A DNA stretch of 64,000 nucleotides from Apteryx mantelli (taxonomy: Eukaryota > Chordata > Aves > Apterygiformes > Apterygidae), in the NCBI RefSeq assembly GCF_036417845.1, contig NC_090020.1:40532425-40596424 (forward strand), given 5' to 3'. Below, in pieces: positions 57,101-64,000 of this stretch (position 1 is the stretch's first letter; each line of letters opens with the position of its first letter). The notes beneath the pieces were generated by a model that searched no databases, had not been told where the DNA came from, and was given only the letters and a program-made list of their open reading frames with translations. Both the position numbers and the translations under genes were made by a program.

Positions 57101-60100
57101 CTAACTGTATGTAAAATCCATTTTGTCTTTCTCAGGAATAGTATGAAATGATGTTGACTCTCCTCTGGAGGAATCCAAGTTGGTAATTAAAAGGGGTGTT
57201 GAACTTTATTAAGAGTGAGACACACAATGTTGCTAACTCTAAATATTAGCATCACAGCATGGTGCAAACTTTCAGACGGAAGTAACTGTGCAGGTGCGCC
57301 TACATTAGTGCTGTAGTTTGGGTCAGCAGTGACCTTGTGGGGTGACTCTTCTCACCATCTCCACTCATTGTGCCTTGGTGCTTTGCCCTTGTGCTTTGCC
57401 CTCCAGGCTCAAATAGGCATTCAGCCACCTGGCCAGACTCGAGCTAGTCCAAAGCGTAAAAACAAGCAAACAAACAAAAACCTGGAATGTATCTAGTGTG
57501 GACCATGGCGATACAGGACCTCTGCACCGACTGTTTCACTCTAGACCTGGGACTTCAAGTTCAGTAGGACTCCAGAGCTCAATCCTGTTGGGCCACACTA
57601 CTTGCTAACGTGGACACAGCCTGCAAGAGAGACTAACCTTCTCAAAATACATGATCCCAGCCCCTGTGGCTTTGAAGAAAAGCTTGAAAATGTGGAGGAA
57701 GTACACATCACTGGCTCAGAAGCTACAAGCAAACACCTGTCCTTTCCCCAAATTACTCTTCAAAGTGCCATGATTTTCAAGGCAGCTCAAGAAACTGACT
57801 CTTGATTTCAACCCACAGCATTTTGTAAAATCAAGCAAAACCCCACATTTAAAAGTTTTTACAGTTCTGGGAGAAAATTCTTCTATAGAATTGTATTCAG
57901 ACATACTAAAAAAAACTAAAAACAAAAATATTTTTAACACAAAACATAGTAGAAGTAACAGTTCTATTGAGTAAAATGACAAATCCAGGTAGAAAGCACT
58001 ACTAAAAACAGTATTTTCTCCACATATTTAAATCTAGAAAGAAGACAGAGAATAAACTCTCTGAATTAATAATGCAAAGAAAGGAGAACTTAAAAAAAAG
58101 AAAAAAGGTTGATAATAAGCTATTTCAAACACTCCTTTGAAGCATGTATTAAAAGATGAAGACTAACATAAATGTCCAGTGAACACATCAATTATACTTA
58201 AAGTATACATTCTTTTTTTCTAAAGCGCTCTAGAGGTTATAAACAATAAGAAATAGTAATAATCCAAATGGAAATACAAACATGCTCGCAGTAGATTGAC
58301 TGGTGTTTAGGGAAAAAGCACTTAAAAGGACTGGGCCTCTTGGTTCAAATGCTTCAGGCAAAACAGCCCAAAGGGTCAACAACAAAAAAAGAAAAGCAAC
58401 GTTCTTAGTCTTTTGATTTGAATTCTCAGTAGATTTGACTGAGAAAACAACTGGGAGAAAAATTCCATCCTTTTATAAATCATCCATCCCACTTAGGGCT
58501 TTAACAGTCTCTTACGTAAGAACTATTGCTTTATTGACAGGTTATTAGATTTTGGACCAGTGTCGTTTGACTAGGCCTGTATTAATAATAATGTGGTTTA
58601 TGTGGTGCAGGGTCAGATCAGTAAAGCGCTGTTAACAGATGACAGGTTTGATTACCGTTGGCTTTAGGCAAGACATATGGATCCCTTAGGAACAGCAGCA
58701 CAGGCTGGTGGGACAGTTTGCTGGAAAGGTCAAGAACAGGGATGTCAGTATCAAGGGACAGTAAACAGAATATTCTACAAACTAGCTTTGATAAAGCGAG
58801 GCAATCAAGCTGCTCGAGAGCAGTGTCAGCGCGTTTCAGCACGCTGGGGCTGTCAAGAGGAGCAGACCCCATTTCCAGGGAGCAATGCTCGCCTTTCCTC
58901 AGCCCCAAAGTGAAACCATCAATGTGAAATCTGAGGTGAACGGGTTGCATCGTGGAGGGACAGCCTGCAGCCAGCTCTGAGTCTTCCTCACTCCCGTCTG
59001 CGCTGTGGTACTCAGTGTAATGCAGGCTACCTCACAAGGCTATCTAAGACCAGTGTCCGCAGTCCCCAGGCCATTGAACAGACTCGAAATCTCGTGCTGT
59101 TCTTCCATCTGCCTGTCGCACACCTGACCCGGTGGGAGTAAGCCCTTGGCAGCCCATTACACAGCTGTCTCCCATGGGGCTTGGGCAATGGGAACCCTCA
59201 GCGCTATCTGCGCCACTGTCTACGTACGCTTGCGAAGTCGTGGAACCAAATACACACAGAGCTCCACCAAATACATAGGAGAAAACCCAAACCCCTAATT
59301 CCTTCTGATAAGTCTTGCTACAAACAATACGCTACAATGGTAGAAACATTCAGAGACAATGTCCTACTAAGGTTTTGTAAGAACTTTCTGAATACAAAAT
59401 GCATGCTCAGTTATACTACAAGTGGATCTAGTAAAGCTGATGAAATCAGCCACACTGTTTAACAAATATATCTAGTTTTAAGGCTAAACTACTGTTATTT
59501 TGAAAACTGCAAGGAACAAATACAGGAAACACCAATAATTTCAAGTAGTTTATTAATCTAACATCCTAGAAAGAATAGGAATCGAGCTCACCTTGATTCT
59601 TCCGATTCTGTTTCATCAAAAGAGCTGCAATTAAAGTGAGAGGAAACTTTGATTACAATAAAATTAACTTCATAAGAAAAAACAAGTCCTTTAGCAACCA
59701 CCAAAGGGAACATCCTTTTTCTGGTCAGTGGCTGCATAATGCAACATGATTAAATGAATGTGGGAGACCTTATCATTTTGCAACCACTGCTTGGAAGTGA
59801 CAGCATCCATTTCACTATAATAAATTTACATGCATACATATCTATCTATATATGCAGTGATAGGATACAATTCCACTGAGGGTATTGGTTGAGATCATTA
59901 ACTACAAGTGAAAACTACAAGTGTGCTAGCTTGTCCCCAGATCACTAAAAGCTGAATATTTAAATCTGGATTTTTTTGGACAGTAAGGACAGAACATTTA
60001 TAGTTTCATTCAACTCCTGAAAGTGGTGTGACTGACAATATTACACAGACTGCATATGGAGTATATTTGCTATGATATGAACACTCTCAAAACCATCCTA

Positions 60101-61405
60101 CAAGTGTGATATAAGTAGAATAATTCCTGCAGATCTTTAACATTAGCTGTACTGAAAGTGAACAATAATTTCCAAATTTGATCTTACTACCTGCTTTTGA
60201 AACAACAGTGCCAAGAGTCTGCGGAAAAATCACAGCCTGTGATGTAGACCTAAATTACCCTTTGCGAAGCTACCCATTTAAGGAGGTGGAAAATGACTTA
60301 AAGCTGTGCTGAATTTCCTTTGCATTCTTGCATCCTACCGAAAGGCAGGTGCAGATTTACTCCCATGTGGGAAAAACTAGACCTCCCCTCCAACCCATTC
60401 TCAGCCCTCTGTACACCGTTGTGCTTCCAGTCTGGCTCCAGCACTCATCGATGCAACTGTCCTGACAATGCTTCTGCTTTAATGGTGACGACAGGCGTAT
60501 CGGGGGGTAGACATCTGAACAACTCTAGGGACTGCTCTGGGCCCTGGACAGCTCTAAGTTAAGGAGGGCCTCAAAATCATTTATAGCTTCTTCAGCTCTC
60601 TTCTTGAGTGCGAGTTCTGTGCTGTTAGTGCACAGAAACTCCCCGAAAGCAGGAAAGGGTCATACCACTTTCTTGGGAACAAGTTCTGACAACACTGCTG
60701 GACTTGCCAAGTGTGTCAGCTTGTCTAGTAAAAGAGATTCTTCTCCCTACAAACGTTACACTATTTTGGGAATTTCTGTTATCCTTACACTAATCATAAC
60801 CATACTCAGATTGCTTTCTTCTGCCCTGATCAAGAACCCTTCCCAGGGGAAGGGCAACATGGCCATTGAGGTAGATGCCAAAGAGATGAAAGACACCATT
60901 TCCAAACATACATGGGGGGGTCATAAAGATGGTTGCAGAATAAATTTCTATCTTGTCCAAATACTAATAACCAGAAAACACACACACACAAGTGCGTGTT
61001 TATGAATATCTTTGAAAATTCCTTTCAATAGATACTCCAAAATCTACAAGAAAATCATATTTTTCTCATCTAAACTCTCCTTTGCTTTCCAAGAATATTA
61101 CATTAAACCTCACTTCTGTCTTTGAACAGACTGAATTTATTTTACCACCTTTTGGGGATATATAAACATACTTAACATGAACCTAATGCCCATTTATTTT
61201 ACCGTGTAAGAGTTGGCAGCAAGACCATTTTAAGTCAATGCAATTGCATCAGCACTGAATGGATATGGGCCTTTTGGCCTCAATATATTTTTCAGTAAAT
61301 GAGAGCTTACCCACAACTTTCTGCTTTTGGCAGGGTAGGTACATGGCGAACATTCAGGAAATCAAGAAATATTTTAGGGAGTTCTTCATTTTCTGAAATG
61401 ACTGT
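54123..61405 (-). CDS. SNX24: SNX24, sorting nexin 24, C-terminal four coding exons
   Basis: SNX24 is a small PX-domain protein of the sorting nexin family that binds phosphoinositides on endosomal or Golgi membranes. Four minus-strand exons, 61311-61405, 59592-59624, 58656-58720 and 54123-54193, have GT-AG sites and matching phases (0-2, 2-2, 2-1, 1-stop). They join to 87 residues. The human protein, as I recall it, has about 86 residues after the same point (about residue 84 of 169). The product covers the last helix of the PX domain and the C-terminal tail. The sequence matches family features ENEELPK, FLDFLNVRH, SFDETESEES, LSHQPVLLFLRDPYVLP and DFPNVVIEG. The first part of PX lies right of the window or was not recognised. 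The gene is convergent with PPIC. Confidence 0.93.
54275..54303. repeat. Perfect 13-bp inverted repeat with 3-base loop
   Basis: TATACTAGGCCTT (54275-54287), AAC, AAGGCCTAGTATA (54291-54303). The arms pair perfectly. In the SNX24 pre-mRNA this hairpin would lie about 80 nt upstream of the last acceptor. Confidence 0.97.
55889..55918. repeat. Perfect 30-bp palindrome
   Basis: Arms 55889-55903 and 55904-55918 are exact reverse complements with no spacer, centred on ATGATG|CATCAT. It is AT-rich and capable of cruciform or hairpin formation. It sits in the SNX24 intron. Confidence 0.98.
58656..58720 (-). CDS. SNX24: SNX24 coding exon with the HQPVLLFLRDPYVLP block
   Basis: This 65-nt exon starts with the last base of a Ser codon, encodes KLSHQPVLLFLRDPYVLPKA plus Asn, and ends with the first base of Asp. 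The acceptor is CTTTCCAG and the donor GTAATC. The block is nearly identical to human SNX24; the PKAND stretch appears one residue longer than human PAAS. Confidence 0.96.
58721..59591 (-). other. SNX24: SNX24 intron between microexon and next exon
   Basis: About 870 bp, from donor GTGAGC (59591-59590) to acceptor CTTTCCAG (58722-58721). No other exon is recognised. Confidence 0.9.
59592..59624 (-). CDS. SNX24: SNX24 33-nt microexon, acidic Ser-rich
   Basis: In transcript sense the exon lies between TTGCAG (AG at 59626-59625) and GTGAGC. With neighbouring bases it encodes Gly|SFDETESEES|Ser. Its length is a multiple of three and both ends are phase 2, so skipping would keep the frame. The acidic Ser/Thr stretch looks like a casein-kinase-2-type phosphorylation region. 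It matches the family sequence at this position. Confidence 0.92.
59625..61310 (-). other. SNX24: SNX24 intron before the microexon
   Basis: About 1.7 kb, from donor GTAAGC (61310-61309) to the microexon acceptor. Nothing else is recognised in it. Confidence 0.9.
61311..61405 (-). CDS. SNX24: SNX24 coding exon, end of the PX domain
   Basis: A 95-nt exon with 31 codons plus two bases of Gly, starting in phase 0 after acceptor TATTACAG (AG at 61407-61406). It encodes TVISENEELPKIFLDFLNVR and continues HVPTLPKAESCG, the C-terminal helix of the PX domain and linker. The donor is TGTGG|GTAAGC. Confidence 0.96.
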
Positions 61406-62644
61406 CTGTAATAAAAAAAAAGGGGGGGACAATAAGAAAACCAAGATTTTTTCGTATTTTAAATATCACACACTTCTACTCAAGCTACCAAAACACTTCT
61501 CACTTGCAACACTGTTCAACTCTTCTCCAATCTTTTTCACTTATTATGGAGTGCTTCATTTCATTTGGGAAACCACAATTCTTCATGAATCACATAAAAA
61601 CATTTAGCTCATGCTACTACATTCTTAGACTATGGGAGATATTTTCACCTGCCATCACCAGTGACAAGCTAGCCGCGTCTCAAGCAGAGATGTCTGATTC
61701 CGAAACTAAGGTATTGGCACACTCATTTGTGAATAAAATTCTGTTTATGTAAAACATAAAATAAAGCAGCCACAGCTCAGTGCTTTCACATACACTTCCC
61801 AGAAGATTCCTGTCTGGCACATCAGGGAAAAAAGGAAGTCTCCAGTTTGTACAATTTTATTAATGCATGCCTTAGTAAATGCTAACAAGGTAAACTGTTT
61901 GCTTGGCTTGACAGATCAGCTTACAATGTACTGCTTACACCTATACTGCGATCCCTAATGACAAAGCTCTCAAAGAGCTGCTGTCTCTCTACACCCGCCA
62001 CCTTCTTCCATAACAATAACAAAATGGCTGGACTCCATTCTCCTTTCTTTTTTCACTGATGAGATGATTTTATAATTTTAAGTAAATTAATTAGCAATAT
62101 ACTTACTTAAAAATACATAGCAAGTAAATGAGATGGTTAGGCACACAATTGTCATGGAAGACTGACTTTTAAAGAAAAGGATAGATCTCTGACAGTTTTA
62201 TAGAAGCACCCCCAAATTAATTGCTGATCTGTAATTTTCACACAAGACAGACAAAACGGTTCATAAATTCAACCAATGACTCACCTGAAAGATTCAGCCC
62301 CTATTTACTTGTTCATGCTGCTATACAGTTGGATAGCACACGTAGATCTACGTAGCTGTTCGAGCATGGTACTTCACAGACAAATGAAAGCCACAAGCTT
62401 CTCCCTAAATAGCTTTCCTTTATAAAGGCCTGATCTTAGACTGAACGTATGTACGGAAGAAGCTTTACTAAATTCATAAATAACTGGTTAAACAAAACTG
62501 CTTGCACAAGTAAAGCTATCCATGTAGAGAAGCAACAAGAATGGTAGTGGTTCCTCTGCTGACATTCAGGAGATAACTTATTCCTGCATGCATATTCTTT
62601 CACATCATAGTATCAATAAGAAGATGCAGCAGTACGTGGAAGAT

Positions 62645-62720
62645 AATAGAATCACAAAAAAATTTAGGTTGGAAGAAACCTCTAGAGGTCACCTAGTCCA
62701 ACCTGCTCAAATCAGTCCAA
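62645..62720 (-). mobile_element. CR1-type LINE 3' tail remnant
   Basis: On plus the segment reads AGAATCACAAAAAAATTTAG, then GTTGGAAGAAACCTCTAGAG and GTCACCTAGTCCAACCTGCT. This is the classic antisense end of avian CR1 (family form: AGGTTGGAAGGGACCTCTGGAGATCATCTAGTCCAACC). The element is therefore oriented on minus and cut down to its 3' end. The ATTCTATG-type terminal repeats are mostly eroded. Confidence 0.92.
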
Positions 62721-63826
62721 CTCCAAGGTTCAACAGCAAACAGCTTTGTTATTTGTGTAATGAAAACCCAGTTAGTGTGACAATTGCCTAAAATGTATAT
62801 GGACTTAAAGAGAGAAATATATTTTAAAACAAAGATATTTGGGAGCTGGTTTCTTTTTTTTTTTAATATTCCCAACTCTGAATTCAGGGCCAACACTTCA
62901 ACAACAGTTGAGGTCACCACGAACAAGTTGAAAAAAGGAAGAACACACAAAAGAACTGTTTTATTGTAGATTTTAATGGCTATGTCAACTCCTATGGAAG
63001 AAACAGGAATGTCTGAAATGTTGGCAAGTGTTAAGCCTTTCAGTTCACCTCTATATGAGGATGCTGCATTACCTGCCGCCTCATTTGCATTCTGTAAAAT
63101 CAGCACTCTGCTGCTGCAAAATTCATCTTGTTCTGCATTCAAGATATGCATAAAAGGAGGGGTGGAGGGGGATGCATATTCAGAGGGTGTGTGAATTGCA
63201 TAACAATGTGAATGATTTGCTCAAACAAAACCACCTCACTAATAATACGCAATGGAGAACTACAAAAAAGTTGTATAAAGATGTTTAAGGGCATCCCACA
63301 CTTCTGTGCAACCTCATACTTCTTGACAGTTTCTTCCAAAAGTTGAATTGCTGGCTGAGGCTGCTGAGCAGAATAGTGATTGTGGGGGAAGAACAGAAGG
63401 ATATGTCACCGTATAAAACGAAATAGCCCTGACAATGCTAACAAACCTATTTGTTGCTACTTCCACTCATGCCAGATTAATATCTCATGATGCTGTGCAC
63501 CGAGTCAACCCAACCCCTCTAACCTGCTATAAGGCCTGCCCTGATTTTAGCAAAAAAAAAAATTTACTATAAGATTTAAGGAAATAGCATCTATTTCAGG
63601 GTCCTTTCTAAGTAGTTTGTTAATACCTCTATGTGGTGATCAGTAAGCTTGAAAATGTAGAGTTTGCAAAAAAGCAAAAGCAATTTTGCACAGCACTGTA
63701 TTTTGCACCCTGCCTCTGCTAAGGTGGAATTCTGTCATTTCCAGAATTTCATGAAGGGAGGTATGATTGCATTGAACATGGGAAGATTTTCCCATTAACA
63801 TAATGTGATGTGCATTTTAAGAAATT

Positions 63827-63842
63827 AAAAAAAAAAAAAAAA
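63827..63842. repeat. A homopolymer run
   Basis: Sixteen consecutive A on plus. It precedes GCCAATTATACTAATTCAGG. It could be the tail of a decayed element or a simple repeat. Confidence 0.85.
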
Positions 63843-64000
63843 GCCAATTATACTAATTCAGGGTCAAATTATCTGCCCCCATTGGCTTCAATGGAAAAGG
63901 GCCAGCAGATAATCCAGCCCTTCAATTTACACACTAGAAAATGAAGGAGAAGAGAAAAAACTTGGGGACAACAAAAGAACAGCCACACTGCATTAGTTGT

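Larger units (their letters stand above)
54194..58655 (-). other. SNX24: SNX24 last intron
   Basis: About 4.5 kb, AT-rich, between donor AACG|GTAATC (58655-58654) and the last acceptor. It contains two strong inverted repeats (54275-54303 and 55889-55918) and several A or T runs, but no exon I can recognise. Confidence 0.9.
61406..64000 (-). other. SNX24: SNX24 intron and right edge of window
   Basis: The preceding SNX24 exon, expected to end with a segment like human LETYLQ, was searched for on the minus strand and not found; it probably lies right of the window. The stretch carries a CR1 tail at 62.65 kb, a 14-bp palindrome at 62340-62353 and a 16-base A run at 63827-63842. Otherwise I see nothing. 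Confidence 0.6.

Noticed and set aside
62284-62300. Possible upstream SNX24 donor (CTTTCAG|GTGAGT on minus)
   Set aside because: The bases before it do not translate to the expected end of the preceding SNX24 exon; the best frame has a stop codon.
62340-62353. 14-bp palindrome ACGTAGATCTACGT
   Set aside because: Short enough to arise by chance in 64 kb; no repeat copies seen nearby.
62693-63151. 152-codon minus-strand open frame
   Set aside because: It runs into the CR1 tail and shows no similarity to SNX24 or any family I know.
1-64000. Prokaryotic systems, CRISPR arrays, integrated viral genes
   Set aside because: No spaced direct repeats, operons or viral protein patterns were seen. The whole window reads as vertebrate nuclear DNA.

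Overview
This is vertebrate nuclear DNA, most likely from a bird or a close sauropsid relative. The evidence is spliced genes with GT-AG introns, strong CpG islands in an otherwise AT-rich background, CR1-type LINE remnants (about 40.82-41.0 kb and 62.64-62.72 kb), old tRNA-derived SINE remnants, and compact introns. There are no operons, CRISPR arrays, insertion sequences or other prokaryotic features. I cannot fix the species from the sequence.

Three protein-coding genes are recognised, in the order PRDM6 - PPIC - SNX24. This matches the neighbourhood I know from human 5q23. PRDM6 (minus strand, about 3.9-13.1 kb, continuing left of the window) is represented by its first coding exon and the exon that opens the PR/SET domain. 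The rest of PR/SET and the zinc fingers are not in this window. PPIC, cyclophilin C (plus strand, 44.25-51.20 kb), is complete: five coding exons join in frame to a 213-residue secretory-pathway prolyl isomerase with all the usual catalytic positions. SNX24, sorting nexin 24 (minus strand, from 61.4 kb down to a stop at 54.12 kb), is represented by its last four coding exons, including a 33-nt microexon. Its earlier exons lie to the right of the window or were not recognised.

Layout: 1-3.9 kb is PRDM6 intron. 4.2-12.6 kb is PRDM6 intron with several CpG-rich blocks and a SINE remnant. 12.3-18.2 kb is a cluster of CpG islands around and upstream of the first PRDM6 coding exon, where its non-coding first exon and promoter should lie. 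18.4-43.8 kb is an AT-rich stretch with no exon I can support; it holds repeat remnants, a perfect 68-bp tandem duplication and a possible decayed coding remnant. 43.86-44.5 kb is the PPIC CpG-island promoter. PPIC and SNX24 are tail to tail with 2.9 kb between stop codons. The far right is SNX24 intron with a CR1 tail and two strong DNA palindromes.

The genes do not form a pathway. PRDM6 is a nuclear repressor of the smooth-muscle/cardiovascular programme, PPIC folds proteins in the ER, and SNX24 is a small PX-domain membrane-trafficking protein. I found no convincing undescribed biological system. The most useful second looks are the CpG-island cluster of PRDM6, the SNX24 microexon, the two palindromes, the tandem duplication and the possible pseudogene at 33.8-35.4 kb. 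All exon boundaries were derived by hand translation and splice-site reading, not by a database search.
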